A program made the translations under genes and the position numbers. Positions 1-10,969 of a stretch of 64,000 nt of DNA are shown in pieces (the stretch's first letter is position 1; each line of letters opens with the position of its first letter). The notes beneath the pieces were generated by a model. That model did not search any database and was not told where the DNA came from. It was given only the letters and a program-made list of their open reading frames with translations. This DNA comes from Pseudogymnoascus destructans (lineage: Eukaryota; Ascomycota; Leotiomycetes; Thelebolales; Thelebolaceae), in NCBI RefSeq assembly GCF_001641265.1, contig NW_020167566.1, forward strand, positions 1-64,000. The letters run 5' to 3'.

Positions 1-2400
1 CCCTTATTTAAACTTGTAATAAAATTCTGAAAACGCTATTTTGTAAGTCTCGTAAAACTACTCTATTAACGATATTATTTTCGGATATATTTCCCTATCT
101 TATTCCCAAAACTATATTCTCATCTGTTATAATTATTCCCTTATATATCCTACCCCCTATTCACACCAACTCGAAATTCGTCCCCCATTTCAACTCGTAT
201 CGAAATTCTGAAGAAGCCATTCTCTTCCGCTTGCAAAACTACCCTATTGACGATATCAAACTATTCCTCTACAATGTCCCCTTACTTCCCCTCATTCCCA
301 TCAAAATAACTGCCGCCCCCCCCCCCCCCCCCCAAACTCAACTGAATTCGAAATTCGCCTTCCATTTCACCTCGTATCAAAATTCCGAAGAAGCCATTCT
401 CTTCCCCTTCAAAAACTACCCTATTAACGATATCGAACGCTCCTTATACATCACCTCTATCATAACTTATAATACCTCACTCAATATATTTGCTGCCTTA
501 CCTTTGCCACCCGACGGAAATCAAAGTAACTCACCCATTTCAATTTGTAACCCTAACCCTAAAGACACCATTCTCTTCTCCTCGTATTTCTCGTCATTTC
601 CTGATGTCGAACGATAAATTCTGTCTGTTGCTGCACATGTTATACTTGGGGATAAAAATCGGGTCTTCCTGGAACCCCCCCAAACCACCACCCGTCTAAA
701 TCCGGAATATCTCTCTCGTTTCAAATCGTATCAGAAATACGAAGATGCCATTCCCTTCCCCTTGCAATCCTCTTTTAATACCACCCTCGAACGATAAATT
801 CTGTTGCTTACTGCAAAACTTATTGCTCTCCTTATACCTGCCCCCCCACCCATTGCCAGTCGTCTAAATCCGAAATAACTCTCTCGTTTCAAATCATATC
901 AAAATTATGAAGACGCTATTTTGTTCCCCTCCAAATTCTCTTTCAGACGTGATGCCGAACGATAAATTCGGCCGCCTATTGCAATACTTATAGCCCCTCA
1001 TCTGACATACCCTCCTCCCCCCTTCCGCCTGACCATATCCGGAATATCTCCACCGTTTTAATTCGTATCAAAAATCGGAGGACGCCATTTGATTCCCCTT
1101 GTAATTCTCTATCATTGACGATGACGAACGTTAAGATCGGGTTGTCGCTTCAAAATATCACCCCTCAAGAACTATGCCTCCCTTCCACCCCCTGTCACCT
1201 ACCACCCACCAAAATCCGAAATAACCAACCCAATTTGAATCGTACTGAAATTCAGAGTACGCCATTTTATTCCTCTTGAAACGCGCTTCAATTTGCCGTG
1301 TTGAACGTTAGATTCCGTCTGTCGATTGAGAAGTTATTGGCCTTCGAAAATTAAGGTCCACTGGCCCCCTTGCCACCAACCATCCGTTTAAATCCGCAAT
1401 AACTAACTCACTTCTACTCGTATTAGAAATCGGAGGACGCCATTTTCTTCCCCTTGTAAATCTCTTTGAATTACGACATCGAACGTTACGCCTTGCCTCT
1501 CGGTCCGGCTTTTATACCACTTCCCGTTCCATGCCCTCTTCTTCTTAATCACCCATCGAAATCCGTTATAACACAATCATTTCAACTCGTATCAAAAATC
1601 GGAGGAGGCCATTCGATTCTGCTTGCAATTATCTTTCAATGGCGCTATCGAACGTTGAGTTCTGCGCACCGCTGCAAAAGTTATACCACGTCTCATATGT
1701 AGAACCCCCTTTGCCCCCTACCCACTGCTGCCCGTCTAAATCATAAATATCTTCACCATTTTAACTCGGATCACAAATCGGGATACGCCATTCGATTCCC
1801 ATTGTAAATCTCTTCCATTAACGATGCCGACCGTTAAGTTTCGGCCGTCGCTGCAAAAGTTGGAATCCTTCTCACATGTTGCCATGGGGCCCCATTTCCT
1901 GGGCCCGGCCCAACAAATCCGAAATAACTTACTTGTTTCAAGCCGTATCAAAAATCGTAAGAGGCCATTCGATTCCTCTTGTAAATCTCTTTCAATGACG
2001 ATACCGAACGTTAGCTTTCGACCGTAGCTGCAAAAGTTATAATCCTTCAAAGTAGGTGCTCTACCACACCCACTGATGCCCCAGCGAAATCTGCAATATC
2101 TCACCCGTCTCAACTCATATCACAAATCGGAGGACGTCATTTGATTCGTCTTGCAAATCTCTTTTATTAACGCCATCGAACGCACCGTCTGCATGCTGCG
2201 TCAGGTTCTTACAATCCATCCTATAACATGCCCCCCCCAACCACCCCTCCCATGCATCGCCCGACTAGAACCGGAATGTCTCCACCATCTGAAGTCTGAT
2301 CAACAATCAGAGTACGTCAATTTGTTCCCCTTGCAAAGCTGCACAAGAGACGTCAGCGAACATTTACATCGGTCGCGAGGCTGTCAACTTACAGTCCTTG
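1..2400. repeat. Degenerate satellite array, about 175-bp units, array 1
   Basis: About 13 degenerate tandem units, recognisable by a recurring core of the type CGTATCAAAAATCGGAGGAC, then GCCATTNNNTTCCCCTTG, then GANGATNNCGAACGTTAA. The GCCATT anchor recurs near 216, 393, 568, 747, 915, 1084, 1261, 1439, 1608, 1787, 1963, 2136 and 2317, giving spacings of 168-181 bp. Short ORFs in it differ from unit to unit and are not believed. The array runs into the 3' side of the dioxygenase gene ending at 2441 and is cut by the window start. Units differ substantially from each other, so the array is old. Confidence 0.85.
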
Positions 2401-2440
2401 CAAGAACGTGAGTTCGAAAATGGGCCATGGGACAAGCTCC

Positions 2441-3475
2441 CTACTCCTCCTCACCTGGCTGCCAGTTGCTCTGCTTCGTGAAGAAGACGCAGGAGTAGCG
2501 CGTGCCCTCGAAGGGTGCGATCCAGTGCTCGAGGACTGCAGAGCGGAACAGGACAACATCCCCTGGCTGGAAGGGAATCTTATAACCAAGGGCTGGCAGG
2601 CACAGCTCCCCTCCTTCGAACTCTCCAAAGCAGGCCATCGCAACCCAGCCATCCAGCACATCGTGGTTGTCCTTGTGTGGCCCAACCTGGGCGTTTATCA
2701 GGATCGCGAGGCAGTGCCAGCAGCTCCTGTTGCTGAACTTGAAGACCTCCAGCTCAGGCGTGGCTGCACACTCGCAGAGGTAGTTCTGCCTGTACTGCTC
2801 GTAGGCCCTGGGATCGATCTCCTGGAAGAGCCTCCCAATGGTCTGCGCGAGGGGGGCCATCTTCTTGTAGAGGGCCAGGGTGGCCCCGAAGCCATTTCCA
2901 GTCCTGCGCATGTCAGAGCAGATGGTGGGAGGCGAATTTGTCTGGCCTGTGGCGTGCCACAACCCAAGGTGGTAGACTCCCCACTTCTTCCCCTCGCGCT
3001 CAGCCTTCCTGGCCTGCTCCATCTCGTGCCTCTTGTCACTGCTGGGCTTGGGGGGTGGCGCGAGCTCCGTGTACTGCTCAATGGCACCAGCCATGAGGCG
3101 GCAGAGGTCCTTGTTCCTGTCCGGGAGGCTCAGCCCCCCCCTCATGTAGACGAGGAGCTGCTCTGGGTCCTTGTCAGCAGAGTTGAAGACGGTGACGGGC
3201 TGGATGTCGAGGCCATCCTTCCCACCATCCTTGGGGATGCCCTGGAGCAGCGTGAGGTGCTTGCTGAGCTCGAGGCCCTGCTCCAGTGTGGTGGTGACCT
3301 TGGTGTTGGGTGGCGTGATGAGGTTGGTCCAGGCGAGGTCTGTGGTGATGACCCGGGCATTGCCGCGGAACTTGGCCTTCCAGTTATGGGAGAACTCCCT
3401 CCTCTCCTTCCACTCATATGGCGAGTGGGCTGTGTGGTGCTGGTGGCGCTTCTGGATGGAGGGTACTGGTGGCAT
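2441..3475 (-). CDS. TET/JBP-like 2OG-Fe(II) dioxygenase, copy A
   Basis: Complete single-exon ORF of 344 residues. The C-terminal third has the double-stranded beta-helix signature of 2-oxoglutarate/Fe(II) dioxygenases: HKD (His267, Asp269), then GGELCLPALG, FQPGDVVLFRS, the distal His317 in LEHW, and Arg326 ten residues later for the 2OG carboxylate. The layout and the GGEL/PGDVV/LEH blocks resemble the fungal TET/JBP-like oxygenases, which hydroxylate 5-methylpyrimidines in DNA; that substrate is inference here. The N-terminal 230 residues are charged and unrecognised. No signal peptide or membrane segment is seen. The gene lies downstream of, and on the same strand as, the OrsD/RecQ gene; its leader overlaps a 153-bp repeat array and its 3' side runs into the satellite. 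It differs from copy B at roughly 23 residues, nearly all in the N-terminal part. It could instead be a different 2OG-Fe(II) subfamily acting on protein or RNA. Confidence 0.75.
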   Translation of the reverse strand: MPPVPSIQKRHQHHTAHSPYEWKERREFSHNWKAKFRGNARVITTDLAWTNLITPPNTKVTTTLEQGLELSKHLTLLQGIPKDGGKDGLDIQPVTVFNSADKDPEQLLVYMRGGLSLPDRNKDLCRLMAGAIEQYTELAPPPKPSSDKRHEMEQARKAEREGKKWGVYHLGLWHATGQTNSPPTICSDMRRTGNGFGATLALYKKMAPLAQTIGRLFQEIDPRAYEQYRQNYLCECAATPELEVFKFSNRSCWHCLAILINAQVGPHKDNHDVLDGWVAMACFGEFEGGELCLPALGYKIPFQPGDVVLFRSAVLEHWIAPFEGTRYSCVFFTKQSNWQPGEEE

Positions 3476-3482
3476 GGTGTCG

Positions 3483-4100
3483 CGAGCTCAGGTCTTGATG
3501 GTACCTCACTATAAGATGGTATAGTCTAGGATCCCCAAAGGCAGATGACACAGGATGGTGTGCCCCTCTTGACACTCGAGACTGAGCTGTGTGCTGGCGT
3601 GAAGAAAGCGTGGAAAAATGTTGGGTGGTTGTTGCGCGAGCTCAGGTTTTGATGGTACCTCACTATAAGATGGTATAGTCTAGGATCCCCAAAGACAGAT
3701 GACACAAGATGGTGTGCCCCTCTTGACACTCGAGACTGAGCTGTGTGCTGGCGTGAAGAAAGCGTGGAAAAATGTTGGGTGGTTGTTGCGCGAGCTCAGG
3801 TTTTGATGGTACCTCACTATAAGATGGTATAGTCTAGGATCCCCAAAGACAGATGACACAAGATGGTGTGCCCCTCTGCCACTCGAGACTGAGCTGTGTG
3901 CTGGCGTGAAGAAAGTGTGAAGAAATGTTGGGTGGTTGTTGCGCGAGCTCAGGTTTTGATGGTACCTCACTATAAGATGGTATAGTCTAGGATCCCCAAA
4001 GACAGATGACACAAGATGGTGTGCCCCTCTGCCACTCGAGACTGAGCTGTGTGCTGGCGTGAAGAAAGTGTGAAGAAATGCCGGGTGGTTGCCGCGCGAG
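3483..4100. repeat. Four tandem 153-bp units upstream of dioxygenase A
   Basis: Units start with GCGAGCTCAGG near 3483, 3636, 3790 and 3943, and the next GCGAG is at 4096, so the period is 153-154 bp. Each unit contains a TATA-like CACTATAAGATGGTATAG stretch. The first unit runs to within a few bases of the dioxygenase start codon, so the array is its leader/promoter region. Copy B of the block has only two units. Confidence 0.9.
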
Positions 4101-4934
4101 AAGGAAAAAATGTGTAAAGGACTAAGTTTGGACTTGACGGTAGAAGTTCTGATATAGACTGAGACGAGCCACGCCCGCTAGCTGCGTGGCAACTCACATG
4201 ACTGACCACCCCATCAAAATTGGGTTGAAAAAAAAAACGTCGAGATCCGAGGCCGGGAGGAGCATGGCTGCGTTCGTCTGGGCGAGGGCTACGCAGTTAC
4301 ATGAAAAGGGGGATGGATTTGATGGCATCTCGCTAAGAAAATGGCGATCTCGGTTAAAAAATGCCCCATCTTCTAACCCTGGTCGGGAGAGGCCATGGCA
4401 GTGGTGTGGACATGGGAGTTGCATGTTGGGATTCGTCCTTGCCAGTCTCACCTGGGTATGTAATTATAAGATAATCGTACGAGTATCAGAACTAGAGTAT
4501 TGCCTCGAAATATCCCAAGGGCTAGTCTGGTATTCGAGCTATGGGGGTCTATAAACGCTTCCGATTAATTGGGGGTGATGGGGAGGGGGCAGCCCATGCC
4601 CTAAACATAGCAACGATCAATGTTCGGGAGTGTCACAACCAAACGCGGTTAGGCGAAAACCTTAAAAAGATGTCAACCCTACATCTCGAGTTCGACGTTT
4701 AATATACAGCTTATATTGCTGTAATAAGATCATATGTATTGGCGGTATGTGTCATCGTCAGTAATTTAATGCAGTTCATATCTCGTCGAGGAGTGTGATT
4801 ATTATAATCCGTTCCAATTTATTTAAATTGCAGAGAATAATATTTCTCAACTCACGACATAATTAATATGGCTCTATGGCTACAGTCTATATTATAAATA
4901 CATGGCGCTACCAGTCGAACACCCATTCGCTAGT
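4101..4934. other. Conserved non-coding spacer of block A
   Basis: This is the stretch between the helicase stop codon and the 153-bp repeats. No convincing ORF is present. It aligns along its whole length with 19475-20308 in block B with scattered substitutions and small indels, so it belonged to the ancestral block. It probably holds the helicase 3' UTR and distal promoter sequence of the dioxygenase. No tRNA or structured RNA could be supported. Confidence 0.7.
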
Positions 4935-7900
4935 TTAATATGCCTCGAACTCGAGCAGCGCTGCTGCTGCGATCTTTACCCCCCAGATGCCCTTCCCACC
5001 TGCAAACTCGGCCACCTGCCCACACCATGACAGGAACACATCCACGTCATTGAACGCCCCTGCTGCCCCTGCCCTCACTGCCTGCTCACCGAACCTCTCC
5101 TGCAGCCACTGTTCGCCCCCAGTCTTGTGGAACACGCCGTAGCAGAGCGGCATCACGATGTCTGCGTACCTGCACTGCTCGAGGCCACTGGCCGGGTCTG
5201 CACGTTGACAGACCGACTGTGGGTTGTAGCACCAGTAGCACGCCGCGAAAGCTGAGATCCATGGCCCGCGGCCCTGCCCCCTCCTTCTGGCCTGGTCGCG
5301 CGCCCTGAAGAAGTCGAACCGCTGGTGGCACTTGGTGAACTGGTGGTCCCACTGCTCCCGAGCCCTCGACAGAGCAGGCACGTCCCCTTCACGGTGAGGA
5401 GGTCCTCCTTGTAGCGGCTGAGCTCGAGGTATGCCAAACGCCGCTTCTCGTGGATGGCTGCACTCCCTGTGTGCGGCATTGCCTCTGTGGCATCGTCACG
5501 GGGCACGTGTGATGGGCTGGGGCCACTGCTGCAGACATCGCACGCCACATCATCCCTGGTGCCATCGCACTGCCGAAGCTCTGATGCCTCATCGAGGTGC
5601 GCACTCAGACACGTGCGCCTGCACTCCCGGCCTTCGAGGTAGCGGTAGAGTGCCCTCGTCTCGACATCCATACCGGCGTTGCCCGCCTGCGACTGCCACT
5701 TGTGCGGCAGGAGCACGGCTGAGTATGCCTCCCTCCCATCGCGCCCAGCCCGACCGGACTCCTGCGCAAAGTCGACGAGGGAGCGTGGCTCGTCCAGGTG
5801 CATGACGAGCCGGACATGTGGGTAGTCGAAGCCGGCGCTAAGGGCCGACGTCGCCACAATGTATGGCAGCTCGGGTGTTGTGAGCCACGTCCTGAGCAGC
5901 TCCTGCTTCTCCTCTGCCGTGCCGGCCATCGCGGTGTAGACCGGGCAGCGGAGCAGGCTGCCCAGGTCCTGTGCCTCCTCCCGTGTCCGCACGTAGAGTA
6001 TGATCTTGTCTCGGGTCTGGTCGAGCAGCCCGCTCGCCCGCCACGCGTCCCTGGCCCTCCGCGCGCCCTCTTCTAGCAGGCTCCCCTGCCCTGTGGCCCG
6101 CTGCACGAGGTACGAGAGGTTCCGCCTGTTCGTTGAGGCCCGCACGACCTTTGGCTTCACGAGGTTGTTCTGCCTCTCGAACGCGGCCTGTAGCATTGGC
6201 GGCAGGGTGGCCGTCAGGTAGACGAACTGCGTGCGCACGCTGCGGATGAGGGCGAGGTCGGCCATGGCGTGACGGTACTCGGACGCCGTGATTGTGAGGT
6301 GCGCCTCGTCTATCACGACGCGGCCGAGCTGCTGCGTCGCGGCCAGCCTGTGCGCATATGCCCGGAACTGAGACGTGCTCGCGGCCTCGACCGTGACGAA
6401 CACCAGCGGTGCGTCCCGCTCCTCGCCCGGGGCCCACACGAGGTGGTCTATCCCGAGCTCCTGCACACGCCGCAGCAGGTCGCCACGCAGGGACACGAGC
6501 GGCAGCACGAGGATCGTCACGCCCGCATCAGGCAGGACACAGGGCAGCATGAACAGCAGGCTCTTCCCCTCGCCGGTGCCCAGGATGACGACGACCTGCT
6601 CCGTCCATGACATGACGACCGTCATCGCCCGCTCCTGTGCGGCCGACTTCCACTGCAGCTTGTCGTCGTGGTAGAGCCCCCTCGCGCACTTCAGCAGGGC
6701 TGCAGCAGACCACCTCTTCCGCGGCCGGTGCACGCCCATGGCAATCCTCTTCAGCATCCGCGGCCTGTCAGACCCTGCCACCTCTGCCGCCTCGCGCTTC
6801 CTCTTCCCTGCTGCTGCGACCGCATCCCCGAGCACCGTGTCGAGATCCCACAGCCCCCTCCACAGGGATGACGCGCGCAGGTTCCGATGGATGAGGCCAT
6901 CCCACACATTCCCAAAGTTCGCGTTCAGCTGGTTCGCGTAGCTGCGGTTCACCACCCGCGTGCTGTGGTTCCGCTGCCTCGTCATGGTCCGGATGTCATC
7001 CTCCATCTCCTCTGCATCCTCATCGTCGTCGTCGGCCCCGATGCCCTCGAAGCACGCAAGGTCGCCCGCAAACTTGGTCTTCACAATGTTGACCGTCATC
7101 TGGCGCCAGTTGGCGATGTGCAGCCGTGGCACCTTGGCCCGCACGCACGCCTGCTCCATGCACCGCGTCAGCCGGTTGTCGGCCCACACGGCCCCGTCCT
7201 TCCACCACAGGTACGCGGACATGATTGCGCGTGGGGAGGACTGGCGCAGGAAGGCCTGGCGGAGCGGCACGACGTAGACGAGGTAGTCCAGCAGGAGGTC
7301 TCCGATGGCGGCTGGCAGGAAGCGGATGTTGTCCTTGAACCTGCCCGTCTGCTGCTGGCCCTTGTGGTAGGTGGTGTGCAGCATCACGAGCCCGTGCTTG
7401 AGGTAGACGCTACGCCTCCGCTGCGTGTTGCGCCAGGTGAGGGAGAACAGCTCGCTCTCGCGCAGCGGCTGGCCCGAGGCCATGTGGATGAGGACGAGGA
7501 GCCGCTTGAGGAACTCGTCAGCGACGGCCTCGTACTGGTCGATGGCCTTCTGTCGCCACATGACCCTCGTGACCCCTGCATCAGCCTCTCCATCCTCTCC
7601 ATCCTCAGCAGTAGGTGCAGCAGTGGTGTCGAGGAATGACGCTCGGAGTTACTGCGACTCCCGTATGACATTGCGCAGTGAGCCCGCGAGCGGCTTCAGC
7701 AGTGCTGCGTTCTCCCGGTGCTCGCCAAAGTGCCAGCTAAAGTTGTCGGCGTCGAGGTTGTCCTTGAGTGCCCACGCGCGCATCCGTGGCAGGCCCGCTG
7801 CGCCAAACATGAGCTCGCCGTGCAGCAGATGCTGCGCCTGCCTGAACTCCGACAGCAGCAGCTGCTGCACCTCGTCCATGTTCAGGTCGACGTCCCTGTA

Positions 7901-9568
7901 GGTGAGGATCTGCTCGTCCTCGTCCCAGTGCGCCTGGTGCGAGCCCACTCCGTCCTTCGACACCGCGAACAGCAGCAGGCGCCAGCCCAGTATCTCGCCC
8001 ATGGGCGTCTCCGTGTCCGGCCGCAGGTACTGCTCGCAGATGCTGTTGATGTGCTCGAGCGTGCTGCCGGCGCCCGACCTCTCGAGGTATGCGGCCGTGC
8101 TGAAGATGAGCAGCTGCACAGCCCAGATCAGGCCGGACAGGCAGCTGTTGAAGTTGCCCGGCTCCTTCCACGACTTGGTGCGTGGCTTGACGCTCAGCAT
8201 CGCGCAGAAGCTGAGGAGCGGCGAGCTGAAGCGGTCGCCGCCGAACTCGTGGCAGACGAGGGCCATGCAGAGGGATCGGAGGGCGTCGTTCAGCGCTAAG
8301 CGGTCTCCGTCGGCAGCGCACTCCAGGGCGGCCTCCCAAGCTGTCGTCTGCTCGTCCGTCAGCCGGATCCGGTCCTCGGGGCGCCTGCCCTGGTCCGCGC
8401 TCAGAGGTGGCGTGAAGTGGCTGCCGCAGTAGGCGACGCGGTAGCAGTACGCCATGAACTGCTTCCAGTACCCAAAGTTTGTGCGCAGTGTGGATGGCTC
8501 CTTCTTGGGGTCGAAGCCGCGCACCCTGCCTGCCCTGCAACTGGCTGGTGCCGATGAGGTAGGGGCGCCATGGAAGCGGCTCAGCGCGAGCTGCCTCGGC
8601 CACGTCAGCATGCAGTCCGGCCCGTCGAAGCACCAGCCGTGCACCTCAGCGAGGATCTCGTCCATGACCTCGAGCATCAGGAACAGCTCGGGCTCTCCCT
8701 CATCTGCGCTCTTCGGCAGCGCAAAGGAGGCGTGCATCTCGTCCTTCTCTAGGCCCCGCACGTGGTTCTCGATGCCAGTCCGCCTCAGCCACGGGACCGC
8801 AGCCGAGGGGTGGCTGTCGAAGCCGTGCACCTTGTTGCCCTCCGTCTTGATGTCGTCCGCTACCATGGTCGCGTCCGCGTCGGCCAGGTCGAAGAAGGCC
8901 TGCTCCTGCGGCTCGAGGGCGATGGCGGCAGTAGCTGCGTCCCCTTCCGCCCTGTCGTCGTCTGTAACCACAAAGTACCGGACATGCTCGGTCTTTGCGA
9001 AGAAGGTCTGCACCGTGCATCTCTGCCACGCGCCACCCTCACTCTGCTGCGACGGCTTCTGCCCGTGCTCCCGGGACACGTGCGCCCTGATGGCCGGCCC
9101 GGACCGGGTCAGGGTCGGCCGGCCGTCGTCGCAGAGGATGCAGGAGAATGCCAGATGGCGGCGCAGTCCCTCGATGGCGATGCAGGGCTGGTCTGGCAGG
9201 GCGACCTGTCCCGGGGGCCGCAGCTCATGCGTCGCGAAGAGGTCGAGCAGGGTGCGCAGCTCCGGCCCCTTGAGGTCGTGGGGTGGGTGCCTCAGGTGCC
9301 ACTCCTGGCTGGCGCGCGCGGGCATGAGGCAGGTCCCGCAGTCGCGGCAGAGCAGCACCCCGTGAGTTGCGAGGTAGGAGAAGCTGGCCGCCATCCTTCC
9401 CTTGCGCGAGCGGTGTGTGTGCGCTATTCGCCCTTCGTTGCATGCTCTGTATGCGTGCTTGATGCGCCTGCGCCGTCCCGGGGGTCTCCCAATTTGCTGC
9501 ACAATAATCGCTCCACAATGGCCCGTGCGCGCGCGAGCGACAGGGGTCGCTCGCGTGGGGATTCCCAA
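4935..9568 (-). pseudogene. OrsD / tyrosine-recombinase-like / RecQ helicase, copy A (broken)
   Basis: Large minus-strand gene of the fungal telomere-linked-helicase type. The first ORF (9568-7649, 639 aa) has an N-terminal CRDC/HLR zinc-finger-like OrsD motif and a long middle region. It ends at an in-frame TAA (7649-7651) where copy B has TCA (Ser). The frame continues unchanged. Numbered from the Met at 7561, the next part has a tyrosine-recombinase-like core (Arg34, Lys67, His148/Arg153, His199, Tyr208). A RecQ-like SF2 helicase follows: GTGEGKS (Lys333), DEAH (418-421), TATLPP and QESGRAGRDG. After it come RecQ-type cysteines and a Cys-rich tail (CYWCYNPQSVC). A one-base deletion near 5358, relative to copy B, shifts the last 148 codons (ending at 4935). 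Expected role: DNA strand exchange/unwinding for a mobile or subtelomeric element. As it stands it is probably a pseudogene unless the stop is read through. Confidence 0.8.
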
Positions 9569-9600
9569 TTTGCACTACAGATACGGCCGCTTCTAGGGGT
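8487..9600. repeat. First copy of a 1,114-bp tandem duplication
   Basis: 8487-9600 is repeated directly at 9601-10714 with only about four substitutions seen. The duplicated piece covers the helicase gene's first roughly 360 codons plus its immediate upstream region (GGATTCCCAATTTGC). The near identity makes this a very recent event. Confidence 0.9.
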
Positions 9601-10682
9601 AGTGTGGATGGCTCCTTCTTGGGGTCGAAGCCGCGCACCCTGCCTGCCCTGCAACTGGCTGGTGCCGATGAGGTAGGGGCGCCATGGAAGCGGCTCAGCG
9701 CGAGCTGCCTCGGCCACGTCAGCATGCAGTCCGGCCCGTCGAAGCACCAGCCGTGCACCTCAGCGAGGATCTCGTCCATGACCTCGAGCATCAGGAACAG
9801 CTCGGGCTCTCCCTCATCTGCGCTCTTCGGCAGCGCAAAGGAGGCGTGCATCTCGTCCTTCTCTAGGCCCCGCACGTGGTTCTCGATGCCAGTCCGCCTC
9901 AGCCACGGGACCGCAGCCGAGGGGTGGCTGTCGAAGCCGTGCACCTTGTTGCCCTCCGTCTTGATGTCGTCCGCTACCATGGTCGCGTCCGCGTCGGCCA
10001 GGTCGAAGAAGGCCTGCTCCTGCGGCTCGAGGGCGATGGCGGCAGTAGCTGCGTCCCCTTCCGCCCTGTCGTCGTCTGTAACCACAAAGTACCGGACATG
10101 CTCGGTCTTTGCGAAGAAGGTCTGCACCGTGCATCTCTGCCACGCGCCACCCTCACTCTGCTGCGACGGCTTCTGCCCGTGCTCCCGGGACACGTGCGCC
10201 CTGATGGCCGGCCCGGACCGGGTCAGGGTCGGCCGGCTGTCGTCGCAGAGGATGCAGGAGAATGCCGGATGGCGGCGCAGTCCCTCGATGGCGATGCAGG
10301 GCTGGTCTGGCAGGGCGACCTGTCCCGGGGGCCGCAGCTCATGCGTCGCGAAGAGGTCGAGCAGGGTGCGCAGCTCCGGCCCCTTGAGGTCGTGGGGTGG
10401 GTGCCTCAGGTGCCACTCCTGGCTGGCGCGTGCGGGCATGAGGCAGGTCCCGCAGTCGCGGCAGAGCAGCACCCCGTGAGTTGCGAGGTAGGAGAAGCTG
10501 GCCGCCATCCTTCCCTTGCGCGAGCGGTGTGTGTGCGCTATTCGCCCTTCGTTGCATACTCTGTATGCGTGCTTGATGCGCCTGCGCCGTCCCGGGGGTC
10601 TCCCAATTTGCTGCACAATAATCGCTCCACAATGGCCCGTGCGCGCGCGAGCGACAGGGGTCGCTCGCGTGGGGATTCCCAA
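9225..10682 (-). pseudogene. Duplicated OrsD-like N-terminal module (485-aa ORF)
   Basis: Product of the 1,114-bp tandem duplication. The ORF repeats the start of helicase copy A for about 360 residues (CRDCGTCLMPARASQEWHLR zinc-binding motif onward). It then runs out of the duplicated coding segment into the inner copy's promoter and start region in another frame, giving a nonsense tail of about 125 residues. The upstream sequence is duplicated as well, so this truncated protein may be transcribed from its own promoter copy. It lacks the recombinase and helicase domains. It is most likely a by-product, though a stand-alone OrsD domain could act as a dominant fragment. Confidence 0.7.
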
Positions 10683-10714
10683 TTTGCACTACAGATACGG
10701 CCGCTTCTAGGGGT
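9601..10714. repeat. Second copy of the 1,114-bp tandem duplication
   Basis: Direct duplicate of 8487-9600. Differences were seen near 10234, 10264, 10430 and 10554. It ends one base before a 27-bp sequence that recurs inverted at 49551-49577. Confidence 0.9.
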
Positions 10715-10969
10715 AGGTGTTAACCTCTGACTTACCCCTGAGTGTAACGCTGACTTCTAAACGATAGAAGACACAGAGGTTCTCTTGCGTAAAGGTTTAC
10801 TTATCAGAGGAGGCAGGGGATCAGACACAAAGGCTTCAAGTAACACGTTACTAGTATATAACAAATACTGTATTGAGTTGAGCACGAAGCTCCTATCTAA
10901 GGAAATACTATCTACTTATATAGTGGCGTCGTGCCTAGTGGACTCTTGGGAACTCACTCGAGTCCTCGG

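Noticed and set aside
1736..2113. ORFs of up to 125 aa inside the satellite arrays
   Set aside because: Repeat-derived; frames are not conserved between units.
2408..3514. 368-aa plus-strand ORF antisense to dioxygenase A
   Set aside because: Shadow of the GC-rich dioxygenase reading frame; no domain, and the counterpart in copy B is split.
8762..9676. Long plus-strand ORFs (200-304 aa) antisense to both helicase genes
   Set aside because: GC-rich sequence with few stops; none has recognisable motifs, while the minus frames carry clear helicase motifs.
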